This document shows positions 1 to 7,180 of a stretch of DNA of 14,164 nucleotides, in pieces. The stretch's first letter is position 1. Every line of letters starts with the position of its first letter. The DNA lies in contig CAMNAE010000013.1 in the NCBI GenBank assembly GCA_946530565.1, positions 1 to 14,164 of the forward strand, given 5' to 3'. The translations under genes and the position numbers were made by a program. The DNA comes from an uncultured Oscillibacter sp. GTDB lineage: Bacteria; Bacillota; Clostridia; Oscillospirales; Oscillospiraceae. The notes below the pieces were generated by a model. That model was not told where the DNA came from, did not search any database, and was given only the letters and a program-made list of their open reading frames with translations.

Positions 1-1453
1 CGCAGTCCCGGAACGCTTCGCTCCCGATCTCGGTCACGCCGTATCCGAGGTCCAGTTCCTTCAAAGCGGCGCAGCCTTCGAACGCGTCGCTGCCGATGGT
101 CCGCATGCCGTCGCCGATCACGACTGTCTCAAGCGCGACGCAGTAACGGAATGCCCAGGAGCCGATGCCGGTGACACTGTCGGGGATCTCCACGCGCTTG
201 AGGCTGCTGCAGCGTTCAAAGGCGTCGCTGCCGATGCTCGTCACATTTCTGCCGATCTTCAGTTCGGAGAGCGCTGTGTCCCCTTCAAAGGCGGAGCCGC
301 CGATCTCTGTGACGCCGCTTCCGATCACCGCGCGCGCAAGCGCCGTGCAGTCCCGAAACGCGCTCGACCCGACCGCCGTCACCCGGTCAGGGATCACGAG
401 CGCCTCAAGCGCGGCGCAGTTCCGAAACGCTTCGTAGCCGATGGTCGTGAGCCTCTTGCCGAGCGTGATCGTCTTCAGACGGCTGCAGCCGGAAAAGGCG
501 GAGGCGCTGATCTGAGTGACGCCGTCGCCGATCACGGCCGACGTCAGAGCGCTGCAGCCGTAGAAGGCATGGTCTCCGATGTTCGTGACATTGTCGGGCA
601 CCGCGAGCTCTTTGAGGCTGCTGCAGGACTCGAACGCGTTCGATCTGATCGTCGTCACGCCGGACCCGAGCTCCGCGCTCTTGAGCCGGTCGCAGTGATA
701 GAAGGCATACTCGCCGATGTCCGCGGCGCTCGCGGGGATCTCGATGCTCTGCAGGGCGCTGCACTCGCGGAAGGCGCCGGCGGGGATCTTCTCGAGCTTT
801 CCGCCGAGCAGCGCGCTTCGAAGGGAAGCGCAGCCGCGGAACGCGTCACTGCCGAGCGTGGTCAGGCTCTCCGGCAGCTCCACGGCCGTAAGGCTCGTGC
901 AGTTTTCGAACGCAGCTCTGCCGATGGACGCGAGCCCCCTGCCGAAGGTCACGTCCGTCATCGCGCTGCAGCCCTGGAAGGCATGGTCTCCGATCGTCTG
1001 AACGCTGTCGGGGATCGTGAGGCTCCGCAGATTGCTGCAGCCGTAGAAAGCGCTGTTCTCGATGCTCTCCAGAGCCCGCGGCAGCGTGATGTACTGCAGG
1101 GCCGTGCAGCCCTGAAATGCGTTTTGTCCGATGCTCTCAAGGCCCTCCGGCAGCTGCGCGTCCGTGAGGCTGCTGCAGCCGTAGAAGGCACTGTTCCCGA
1201 CCCGCGTGATCCGGCTGTCGAGCTTGACCGTGCGGATCTGCGCGCGCTCGGAGTACCAGGGCACAGAACTGTAGCTGCTGTTCCTCATCGCGCCGCTGCC
1301 GCTGATCGTCAGCGTCCCGTCGTCGTCCAGCACCCAGGAGATATTGTCGCCCCAGGTGCCGCTCCCGATCTCCGCCGCGCCGGCGCTCATCGCCAGAAGG
1401 AACGCGAAGAGCAAAGCGGCCGCGAGGGTCAGTATTCCGAACCGTCTTTTCAT
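1..1453 (-). CDS. Secreted BspA-like leucine-rich repeat protein (partial, C-terminus off window)
   Basis: Only the first 484 residues are in the window; the frame is still open at base 1. Residues 1-27 form a signal peptide (basic start MKRR, a long Leu/Ala/Phe core, then SAGAA as a likely cleavage region). Residues 28-88 hold a GTWGDN...LDDDGTLTISGSGAM...PWY module typical of clostridial surface LRR proteins. From residue 89 there are 17 complete 23-residue repeats and part of an 18th, each built as AFxxCxxLxxhxhP/GxxhxxIGxx, the TpLRR/BspA (LRR_5) pattern. Repeat 14 has Asp in place of the conserved Cys. Such proteins are exported and usually act in adhesion or binding of host or glycan ligands; the ligand here is unknown. 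The ATG at 1453 is chosen because it begins the signal peptide and follows a purine-rich AGGCAGGA. Cell-wall anchoring cannot be judged without the C-terminus. Confidence 0.93.
   Translation of the reverse strand, partial: MKRRFGILTLAAALLFAFLLAMSAGAAEIGSGTWGDNISWVLDDDGTLTISGSGAMRNSSYSSVPWYSERAQIRTVKLDSRITRVGNSAFYGCSSLTDAQLPEGLESIGQNAFQGCTALQYITLPRALESIENSAFYGCSNLRSLTIPDSVQTIGDHAFQGCSAMTDVTFGRGLASIGRAAFENCTSLTAVELPESLTTLGSDAFRGCASLRSALLGGKLEKIPAGAFRECSALQSIEIPASAADIGEYAFYHCDRLKSAELGSGVTTIRSNAFESCSSLKELAVPDNVTNIGDHAFYGCSALTSAVIGDGVTQISASAFSGCSRLKTITLGKRLTTIGYEAFRNCAALEALVIPDRVTAVGSSAFRDCTALARAVIGSGVTEIGGSAFEGDTALSELKIGRNVTSIGSDAFERCSSLKRVEIPDSVTGIGSWAFRYCVALETVVIGDGMRTIGSDAFEGCAALKELDLGYGVTEIGSEAFRDC
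17..1189 (-). repeat. 17 tandem 69-bp (23-residue) LRR units
   Basis: Inside the LRR gene, 17 full units of exactly 69 bp run from 1189 down to 17, with no insertion or deletion in any unit; an 18th begins at 16. The units are diverged in DNA but keep Ala-Phe, Cys, Leu and Ile-Gly at fixed places. The residue starting the second strand alternates Pro/Gly in units 3-10. In units 9-17 it follows a Pro-Gly-Gly triplet three times (637-431, 430-224, 223-17). Confidence 0.9.
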
Positions 1454-1595
1454 GTTTCGTTTCCTGCCTCTCTGATATTATTTGCAAGGATACATATCTA
1501 TTATATTATTTTATACTATTTTGAGCCGCCGCGCAAGGGAACAATCATACTATGCAGTAATTGTATCAGAGCGCGATCTTTTTTTCTCCGGCCCC

Positions 1596-1623
1596 TTGAC
1601 AAATATTGAATATATGATAATAT
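1596..1623 (+). promoter_or_regulatory. Sigma-A-like promoter of the metal-efflux operon
   Basis: A perfect TTGACA at 1596-1601 is followed after 16 bases by TAATAT at 1618-1623. Transcription would start near 1630, which is upstream of the regulator's start codon at 1660 and on top of the inverted repeat at 1612-1631. The placement fits a repressor that blocks RNA polymerase when metal is absent. The -10 could also be GATAAT at 1616-1621, but its 14-base spacing is poor. Confidence 0.7.
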
Positions 1624-1631
1624 GCTCATAT
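1612..1631. promoter_or_regulatory. Candidate ArsR/SmtB operator (inverted repeat)
   Basis: ATATGA (1612-1617) and TCATAT (1626-1631) form a 6-8-6 inverted repeat overlapping the -10 box and the predicted transcription start. ATATGAAC-type half-sites are characteristic of SmtB-family zinc operators, and one such half-site reads at 1628-1635. The adjacent gene encodes exactly this kind of repressor, so autoregulation is the natural reading. This is inference from position and pattern. Confidence 0.55.
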
Positions 1632-1659
1632 GAACGTTGTCAAAGATGAGGTGACGCCG

Positions 1660-1971
1660 ATGGATCAGTACGGGCCGCTGTGCGGCATGACGGAGGATGA
1701 GCTCGCCGATCTTGCGGAGCTTTTTCGCATGTTCGGGGACTCCAGCCGCATCCGGATCCTCTTTTCCCTCTTCTCGGGTGAGAAGAACGTGACGGAGCTG
1801 TGCGAGAGCGTGGGGATGCAGCAGTCGGCGGTATCCCACCAGCTGCGGCTTTTGAAGACGGCCGGGCTCGTGCGCGCGCGGCGCGACGGCAAGGCGATGT
1901 ACTACGCGCTGGCCGACGACCATGTGGAGACGATCCTGGCCATGGGCCGGGAGCATATTGAGGAGGAATGA
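1660..1971 (+). CDS. ArsR/SmtB-family zinc-type metalloregulator
   Basis: A 103-residue winged-helix repressor that should bind DNA without metal and release it on binding Zn(II) or a similar ion, derepressing the efflux genes that follow. Residues 12-48 are the first helices, and the recognition helix is near residues 52-67 (MQQSAVSHQLRLLKTAGL). The wing follows (RRDGKAMYY). The C-terminal helix carries Asp86, His88, His99 and Glu102. Their spacing (2, 11, 3) is that of the alpha-5 zinc site of SmtB (D104, H106, H117, E120). The CxC of the ArsR/CadC alpha-3 site is absent (ELCES instead). ATG 1660 is preferred over the upstream ATG at 1630 because GAGGTG lies seven bases before it and 1630 coincides with the predicted transcription start. 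The HMA gene begins three bases after the stop. Confidence 0.9.
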   Translation: MDQYGPLCGMTEDELADLAELFRMFGDSSRIRILFSLFSGEKNVTELCESVGMQQSAVSHQLRLLKTAGLVRARRDGKAMYYALADDHVETILAMGREHIEEE

Positions 1972-1974
1972 CAC

Positions 1975-2190
1975 ATGAAAAAGAAATTTGACTGTGAGAT
2001 CGACTGCGCGGCCTGCGCGGCCAAGGTCGAGGACGCCGTGCGCGCGATCGACGGCGTTGAAAGCGTGCGCGTGAACTTCCTCACGCAGCGCTTCACGCTC
2101 GAGGCGGACGATGCGCGCTTCGACGCGATCCTGGACGAGGCGCTGAAAGTCGGCCGGAAGATCGAGCCGGACTTCTCGATCGCAAAATGA
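1975..2190 (+). CDS. Stand-alone heavy-metal-associated (HMA) domain protein
   Basis: A 71-residue protein made of a single ferredoxin-like HMA fold and nothing else. It has a DCAAC motif (Asp10, Cys11, Cys14). The Asp before the CxxC is typical of the N-terminal domain of Zn/Cd/Pb exporters such as ZntA and differs from the copper-type MxCxxC. Its stop overlaps the start of the ATPase gene by four bases (ATGA), so the two are probably translationally coupled. The ATPase lacks its own HMA domain, so this protein most likely delivers or senses metal for it, as a detached N-terminal domain. A general cytosolic metal chaperone role is the alternative. The start is fixed by AGGAGGA a few bases upstream, which lies within the arsR 3' end. 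Confidence 0.85.
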   Translation: MKKKFDCEIDCAACAAKVEDAVRAIDGVESVRVNFLTQRFTLEADDARFDAILDEALKVGRKIEPDFSIAK

Positions 2191-4100
2191 AGCTGACAAA
2201 AAAGCAGCGCAGGCTCTTTGGGCGGCTGTGCGCGGCGCTCGTGATCTTCTTCGCGCTGCTGATCGCCGAGCACGCCGGGCTCTTCCCCGCTGTATTTGAC
2301 CGCCGCCCGCTCGCGCTGCTTTTGTACCTGATCCCCTATCTCCTCTGCGGCACGCCGGTCCTTCGCAACGCCGCACTCGGCGTGAAGAACCGCCAACCCT
2401 TCGACGAGTCGTTTCTGATGGTCATCGCGACCTTCGGCGCCTTTGTGACCGGCGAGTACGCCGAGGCTGCCGCGGTCATGCTCTTCTATCAGGTCGGTGA
2501 GTGGTTCCAGAGCGTCGCGGTCGACCGCGCGCGCGGTTCGATCCGGGAGCTCATGGCGCTCGTGCCCGAGAGCGCGAACCGTGTTTTGCCGGACGGGAGC
2601 GTTGAGGAGATCGAGCCCGACGAGATCGACATCGGCGATACGCTGCTGCTCCGGCCCGGCGAGAAGGTCCCGGTCGACGCGACGGTCATCTCGGGTGAGA
2701 GCCTTTTGGACACCGCGGCGCTGACCGGTGAGTCGGTCCCGCGCACGGTGAAGCCCGGCAGCGCGGTCGTCTCGGGCTGCATCAACGGCGCGGGGCTTTT
2801 GCGCCTGCGGGCCGAGAAGCGCTTTGAGGATTCGACCGCCGCAAAGGTTTTGGAGCTTGTGGAGAACGCCTCGGAGCGCAAGAGCCGCACCGAGACCTTC
2901 ATCACCCGCTTTGCGCGGCACTATACGCCCGCCGTCGTGATCGCGGCGCTTCTGCTGGCTGTCATCCCCTCGCTCGTGACCGGCGCCTGGCGTGTATGGT
3001 TTTACCGCGCCTGTGCGTTTTTGGTCATTTCCTGCCCCTGCGCGCTCGTGATCTCGGTGCCCCTGGCCTTCTTCGGCGGCATCGGCGCAGCCTCACGCAT
3101 GGGTGTGCTCATCAAGGGCGCGAACTATCTCGAGGCGCTCGCCGAGGTCAAAACGGTCGTGACCGACAAGACCGGCACGCTGACCGAGGGCGTCTTCCGG
3201 GTCCAGGGGCTCTACCCCGCCCCGGGCGTGACCGAACAGGCGCTCATCGAGGCCGCGGCGGCCGCCGAGGGCGCGGCGGCGCACCCGATCGCCGCGGCGA
3301 TCCGGGACTATTTCGCCTCTCTCTATCCGGACGCGGCGAAGACGCTGCTCTCCTCCGTCGCCGGGAGCGAGGACCGCACGGGAAAAGGCGCCCTGGCCGA
3401 GATCGGCGGGCACCGCGTCGCGGCGGGCTCCGCGGCGTTTTTGTCCGAGCTCGGCATCGCGGCTGAAGGCGCGCCCTCCGTCCCCGGCGCGGCGCTCTGT
3501 TTTGTCGCGCAGGATCAGCAGTACCTCGGCGCGATCGCCGCGGCCGACGGCATCAAGCCGGGCGCGGACGCGGCACTTTCGGCGCTGCGCCGCGGCGGCG
3601 TCTCAAAGATCGTCATGCTCAGCGGCGACAGATGCGACCACGCAGAGGCCGTCGGAGAAGCTTTGAAGCTCGACGCCGTTTACGCAGAGCTCCTGCCGCA
3701 GGACAAGGTCCGCGTTCTTGAGCAGCTGCTTGAACAAAAGGGCAGCGGCACGCTCGCCTACCTCGGCGACGGCATCAACGACGCTCCGGTACTGTCACTC
3801 GCCAATGTCGGCGTCGCGATGGGCTCGCTCGGCTCCGACGCCGCGATCGAGGCCGCCGATGTCGTGATCATGGACGACGACTTAAGGCGCCTCGGCGACA
3901 CCGTGCGTCTCGGACGCGAGACGCTCGCCATCGCGCGGCAGAACATCGTCTTCGCGCTTGCCGTCAAGGCGGCGATATTGCTCCTCGGCGCGCTGGGCCT
4001 CGTCGGGCTCTGGGCGGCGGTCTTCGCCGACGTCGGCGTCGCGGTCATCTGCATTTTGAATTCCATGCGACTGCTCGCGTGGAAGGCGAGGCGTTCATAA
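2187..4100 (+). CDS. cadA: P1B-2-type Zn2+/Cd2+/Pb2+-translocating ATPase
   Basis: A 637-residue membrane pump that exports divalent soft metals using ATP. In order: a short N-terminus without an HMA domain; membrane helices from about residue 13 on; the actuator TGES at 180-183; the ion-site Cys-Pro-Cys at 283-285; the phosphorylated Asp327 in DKTGT; the nucleotide-binding His-Pro at 366-367; GDGIND at 527-532; and two last helices. Lys594 and Asp615, 21 residues apart in those helices, match the Lys693/Asp714 pair of E. coli ZntA that marks the Zn/Cd/Pb class and is not found in copper pumps. The gene overlaps the HMA gene by four bases and is last in the arsR operon. The family name ZntA would fit as well as CadA; metal preference within the class is not decidable here. 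Confidence 0.93.
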   Translation: MKLTKKQRRLFGRLCAALVIFFALLIAEHAGLFPAVFDRRPLALLLYLIPYLLCGTPVLRNAALGVKNRQPFDESFLMVIATFGAFVTGEYAEAAAVMLFYQVGEWFQSVAVDRARGSIRELMALVPESANRVLPDGSVEEIEPDEIDIGDTLLLRPGEKVPVDATVISGESLLDTAALTGESVPRTVKPGSAVVSGCINGAGLLRLRAEKRFEDSTAAKVLELVENASERKSRTETFITRFARHYTPAVVIAALLLAVIPSLVTGAWRVWFYRACAFLVISCPCALVISVPLAFFGGIGAASRMGVLIKGANYLEALAEVKTVVTDKTGTLTEGVFRVQGLYPAPGVTEQALIEAAAAAEGAAAHPIAAAIRDYFASLYPDAAKTLLSSVAGSEDRTGKGALAEIGGHRVAAGSAAFLSELGIAAEGAPSVPGAALCFVAQDQQYLGAIAAADGIKPGADAALSALRRGGVSKIVMLSGDRCDHAEAVGEALKLDAVYAELLPQDKVRVLEQLLEQKGSGTLAYLGDGINDAPVLSLANVGVAMGSLGSDAAIEAADVVIMDDDLRRLGDTVRLGRETLAIARQNIVFALAVKAAILLLGALGLVGLWAAVFADVGVAVICILNSMRLLAWKARRS

Positions 4101-4115
4101 TACCAATCTCGAAAA

Positions 4116-4162
4116 AAACGATCCCTCTTCCCCGCAAAAAATGCGGACAGGAGGGATCGTTT
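4116..4162. terminator. Two-way terminator between converging operons
   Basis: A 12-bp perfect stem (4116-4127 with 4151-4162) encloses a smaller CCGC/GCGG stem (4132-4135 with 4143-4146). It lies 16 bases after the ATPase stop and 16 bases from the stop of the converging SDR gene. The left arm is preceded by a run of seven A, which becomes a U tract for minus-strand transcripts; the plus-strand side ends in TTTT. It should end both operons. Confidence 0.88.
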
Positions 4163-4177
4163 TGCGTCTATGCTGTC

Positions 4178-4993
4178 TCAGGCCTGGCGCCCGAGGTAGG
4201 AGACGAGGCCGCCGTCGACGAGAAGCAGATGGCCGTTGACAAAGTTCGAGGCGCTGCTGGCCAGAAAGACCGCCGGACCCATCAGATCCCCGGCATCGCC
4301 CCAGCGCCCCGCCGGCGTGCGCGCGGTGATGAAAGCGTCGAAGGGATGGCGGCTTCCGTCGCTCTGTCTTTCCCGCAGGGGCGCTGTCTGCTGCGTCGCG
4401 ATATAGCCCGGCGCGATCGCATTGCACTGGATGTTTGCGCCGCCGAACTCCGCGCAGATGCTCTGCGTGAGGAGCTTGAGCCCGCCCTTGGCGGCGGAAT
4501 AGGCCTCGACCGTCTCACGCCCGAGCTCGGAGAGTACCGAGGCGACATTGATGATCTTCCCGTGTCCGCGCGCGATCATGCCTGGCAGCACCGCCTTCGC
4601 CACGATAAAGGGCGCGACAAGATCGACGTCGATCACGCGGCGGTAGTCCTCGACGGGCGTTTCAAGCATCGGCGTGCGCTTGATGATGCCGGCGTTGTTC
4701 ACTAAGATGTCGACCGGTCCGAACGCGGATTCGACCTTTTTGATCAGCGCCGCGACCTGCTGCTCATCGGTCACATCCGCTTTCCAGCCCCGCGCGTCGG
4801 TGATGCCCTCGGCGGCATAGGCGGCCAGAGCCTTTTCGACCGATGCCTCGCTCGTCGCACAGAAGGCGACCTTTGCGCCGGCGCCGTGAAGCGCGGTCGC
4901 GATCGCAAAGCCGATGCCGTAGCAGGCCCCGGTCACGAGGGCGGTCTTTCCGCTGAGGTCAAAAGCCTTCAGAATTTCCTGTGATTTGATCAC
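4178..4993 (-). CDS. idnO: Gluconate 5-dehydrogenase-like SDR
   Basis: A 271-residue classical short-chain dehydrogenase, predicted to interconvert D-gluconate and 5-keto-D-gluconate (or a related keto-aldonate) with NAD(P)H in the cytosol. Visible motifs are the cofactor-binding TGACYGIG (21-28), NNAG (99-102), the catalytic Ser152, and Tyr165-x3-Lys169. The segments SELGRET, GPG-like APGYIATQQTAPLRE, HPFDAFI and ASNFVNGHLLLVDGG resemble gluconate 5-dehydrogenases (IdnO/Gno) closely; KduD-type 2-keto-3-deoxygluconate oxidoreductases are the next candidates. It starts at a GTG with AAAGGA nine bases upstream, 25 bases after the preceding SDR. It is the last gene of the TRAP operon and ends at the shared terminator. 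Substrate assignment rests on overall pattern only. Confidence 0.83.
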   Translation of the reverse strand: MIKSQEILKAFDLSGKTALVTGACYGIGFAIATALHGAGAKVAFCATSEASVEKALAAYAAEGITDARGWKADVTDEQQVAALIKKVESAFGPVDILVNNAGIIKRTPMLETPVEDYRRVIDVDLVAPFIVAKAVLPGMIARGHGKIINVASVLSELGRETVEAYSAAKGGLKLLTQSICAEFGGANIQCNAIAPGYIATQQTAPLRERQSDGSRHPFDAFITARTPAGRWGDAGDLMGPAVFLASSASNFVNGHLLLVDGGLVSYLGRQA

Positions 4994-5018
4994 GGTTTCA
5001 CGTCCTTTCCCGCTTCGT

Positions 5019-5807
5019 TCAGTGCATGATCCTGCCGCCGGTGATGTTGATCGACTGGCCGGTCATGTTGTCGGCATAGCAGCTGGAGAGATAGAGGAAC
5101 ATATGGGCGATATCCTCGATCGTCTGGGCACGCTTTAAGGGGATGCCCTGCAGGCGGCTTTCAAAGTAGGCCTCGGCATCCTCACCGCGCTCGCGGATCT
5201 CGTCGAGTGCCCGCTCCCAGATGCTCGTGCGCACGATGCCGGGACACACACAGTTGACATTGATGTTGTAGGGCGCGGCGTACATGGCGACAGCCTGCGT
5301 CATGCCGGTCACGCCGAACTTGCTCGTCGTATACGCGACGTTCGTCGGGAAGCCGAACTTGCCTGCCTGGGAGCACATGTTCACGATCTTGCCGGAACGG
5401 TTCGGGATCATGACCCGCAGCGCTGCCTGATCCACAAAAAAGGTGCCCTTGGTGTTGACGTTCAGCTGTCGGTCGTAGTCTGCCTCAGTAGCCTCCAGAA
5501 AGTCCACCGCGTCAAAGACCCCGGCGATGTGGTTCACGATATCGAGCCGGCCGAAGGTGTCGACCGCCTGATCGACCATCGCGCACACCTCCTGCTGACG
5601 GACGACGTTGCAGCTGTTCGCAGCCGCCTTCACACCGAAATCCGCCTCCAGCTCACGCGCAAGCGCCTCGGCCGCGGCCATGTCAATATCGGATACGAGC
5701 AGGTTCGCGCCGGCCGAGGCCAGCATGCGCGCCGTTGCGCGGCCGAAGCCGCCGGCAGCGCCGGTGATCAGGGCCGTCTTTCCCGCAAGAGAGATCTCAA
5801 AGGCCAT
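5019..5807 (-). CDS. SDR-family NAD(P)-dependent oxidoreductase, substrate unknown
   Basis: A 262-residue SDR with a complete catalytic set: Asn118, Ser146, Tyr159 and Lys163. Its cofactor loop is TGAAGGFG (15-22), with Phe in place of the usual Ile. Asp40 after the second strand suggests NAD(H) rather than NADP(H). The usual NNAG is changed to HIAG (93-96). The C-terminus (GQSINITGGRIMH) resembles polyol- and sugar-acid-oxidising SDRs. The start is placed at ATG 5807, with AAAGGAG 11 bases upstream, because the frame upstream runs through a hairpin and into dctM and has no SDR character. Together with the gluconate 5-dehydrogenase-like SDR next to it, it could form an oxidation-reduction (epimerising) pair; this is inference. 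Confidence 0.85.
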   Translation of the reverse strand: MAFEISLAGKTALITGAAGGFGRATARMLASAGANLLVSDIDMAAAEALARELEADFGVKAAANSCNVVRQQEVCAMVDQAVDTFGRLDIVNHIAGVFDAVDFLEATEADYDRQLNVNTKGTFFVDQAALRVMIPNRSGKIVNMCSQAGKFGFPTNVAYTTSKFGVTGMTQAVAMYAAPYNINVNCVCPGIVRTSIWERALDEIRERGEDAEAYFESRLQGIPLKRAQTIEDIAHMFLYLSSCYADNMTGQSINITGGRIMH

Positions 5808-5828
5808 TTGTCTATCGACTCCTTTCAT

Positions 5829-5877
5829 AAACTGCGAATACCGCCTGCCGATTTGCGGCCCGCGGTATTCGCAGTTT
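5829..5877 (-). other. 16-bp perfect intercistronic stem-loop between dctM and the SDR gene
   Basis: AAACTGCGAATACCGC (5829-5844) is the exact reverse complement of 5862-5877, with a 17-base loop. In the mRNA it sits just after the dctM stop (5891) and just before the SDR ribosome binding site. Only three U follow the stem, so it is a poor terminator; it may be a partial terminator or an RNA-stabilising or processing stem that sets expression of the two SDRs apart from the transporter. Confidence 0.8.
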
Positions 5878-5890
5878 TTCACGCTTATCG

Positions 5891-7180
5891 TCAGTACATA
5901 AGATCCACAAGTGCCGTGGTGAAGAAGGGCACGAACGTGAGGAGCAGCAGCTCGCCGACCAGAACGATGTAGAACGGGAGACTCTCCTTGATGAAGTCCT
6001 TGAGCTTGCAGCCGGTCTCGTTGCACACAACGAACATCAGCGTGCCCATGGGCGGCGTGATGCAGCCGATGGAGACGTTGAAGATGATGACCATGAGGAT
6101 CTGCACCTCATTGATGCCGTACTGCTGGGCGATCGGGAAGAGCAGCGGCACAAGGATGATCATGATCGCGTTGCCCTCGAGGAACATGCCGCAGATCAGA
6201 AGGAAGATGTTCATGAGGATCAGGAAGACGAACTTGTTCGGGCTGACCTGGAGCATGAGCTCGGTGAGCGTCTGGGGAATACGCTCCTTGGTGAGCACCC
6301 AGCTCAGCGCAGACGCCGCGCCGATGATCAGCATGATGCCGGCGGTCGAGAGCGCAGTCTCCTTTAAGCCCTTGATGATCTTCCTGAGGTTCAGCTCGCG
6401 GTAGAGCAGGCCGAGGAAGACAGAGTAGATGACCGCGACCGCACCGGCCTCGGTGGCGGTGAAGACACCCAGGCGCACGCCGCCGATGATGATGATCGGC
6501 AGGCACATCGGCAAGATCGCCTCACGGATGATGCGCGCCGCCTCGCCCCGGGGCAGCTTTTCGCCCTTTTTGCGGGTCGGCTCATAGCCGCGCCTGTGCG
6601 CGATCACAGAGACCGTGATCATCTCGCCGGCACAGAGCAGAATGCCCACGCCGATACCCGAGACGAAGAGCTTGCCGATCGAGACGTTGGCAAGCGAGCC
6701 GCACAGGATCATCGCGATCCCCGGCGGGATGATCGGCGTGATCATCGCGGAGGCCGCCGTAACGACCGAGGAAAAGGCCTTGCTCATGCCCTTGCGCTCC
6801 ATCGGCGGCACGAGGAGCTTTGCCTCCATCGCCGCGTCGGCGAGGTTCGAGCCCGAAAGTCCGCCCATGAGCGTGGAGAGCAGCACGTTCACCTGTGCGA
6901 GCCCGCCCCACATATGGCCGGTCAGAAGGTCGCACAGATCCATGATCCGGCGGCTCACACCCGAGGAGTTCATAAAGATGCCCGCGCAGACGAAGAACGG
7001 GACGGCCAGCAGCGTGAGGCCCTGGACCGAGGTCGCAAGGCGCTGAGCCAGGATCATCGAGTTGACCGCGGGATTGAGCAGGAAATAGCTGGCAGCGCCG
7101 GCCGTGACCGAGAGCCACACCGGGACCTTGATGAACAAAAGCACCAGCATCAGAATAACGGCAACAGCAACGGGACTCAT
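5891..7180 (-). CDS. dctM: TRAP transporter large permease (DctM family)
   Basis: A 429-residue, very hydrophobic protein with about 12 membrane segments, the usual length and make-up of DctM. It forms the sodium-driven transport channel of a tripartite ATP-independent periplasmic (TRAP) system with DctQ and the DctP lipoprotein. Family-like stretches include AVPFFVCAGIFMNSSGVSRR, GGLSGSNLADAA, ITPIIPPGIAMI and NVSIGCITPPMGT. The start ATG 7180 overlaps the DctQ stop by four bases (ATGA), showing coupled translation; the frame stays open upstream, but that extension lies inside dctQ and has no DctM character. The ligand is set by DctP, so this protein says little about the substrate. Confidence 0.93.
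   Translation of the reverse strand: MSPVAVAVILMLVLLFIKVPVWLSVTAGAASYFLLNPAVNSMILAQRLATSVQGLTLLAVPFFVCAGIFMNSSGVSRRIMDLCDLLTGHMWGGLAQVNVLLSTLMGGLSGSNLADAAMEAKLLVPPMERKGMSKAFSSVVTAASAMITPIIPPGIAMILCGSLANVSIGKLFVSGIGVGILLCAGEMITVSVIAHRRGYEPTRKKGEKLPRGEAARIIREAILPMCLPIIIIGGVRLGVFTATEAGAVAVIYSVFLGLLYRELNLRKIIKGLKETALSTAGIMLIIGAASALSWVLTKERIPQTLTELMLQVSPNKFVFLILMNIFLLICGMFLEGNAIMIILVPLLFPIAQQYGINEVQILMVIIFNVSIGCITPPMGTLMFVVCNETGCKLKDFIKESLPFYIVLVGELLLLTFVPFFTTALVDLMY

Larger units (their letters stand above)
1454..1659. other. Divergent intergenic region between the LRR gene and the metal operon
   Basis: About 206 bases with no supported gene. The half next to the LRR gene (about 1480-1525) is strikingly A+T-rich and includes TATAAT-like stretches on the minus strand, so it probably carries that gene's promoter, but I could not find a well-spaced -35. 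An imperfect dyad (CAAT...ACT-ATGC-AGT...ATTG, about 1543-1563) lies in the middle. The right end holds the promoter and inverted repeat of the arsR operon. Confidence 0.6.

Noticed and set aside
17..1189. Regular 69-bp repeats that might suggest a CRISPR array or satellite DNA
   Set aside because: Units are contiguous, diverged in DNA, and in frame with a conserved protein repeat; there are no identical repeats alternating with unique spacers.
569..1609. Long plus-strand open frame across the LRR gene
   Set aside because: It is antisense to the LRR repeats, its product is Ala/Arg-rich with no recognisable domain, and the minus frame has a signal peptide and 17 regular repeats.
1454..1659. 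Riboswitch or small RNA gene in the divergent region
   Set aside because: No conserved riboswitch core or strong structured element was evident; promoter and operator signals account for the plus side.
4079..4705. Plus-strand open frame following the ATPase
   Set aside because: It runs through the two-way terminator and is antisense to the gluconate 5-dehydrogenase-like gene, without its own ribosome site.
5808..6026. N-terminal extension of the SDR frame into dctM
   Set aside because: The added residues cross the 16-bp stem and the end of dctM, lack SDR features, and the AAAGGAG-preceded ATG at 5807 gives a normal SDR N-terminus.
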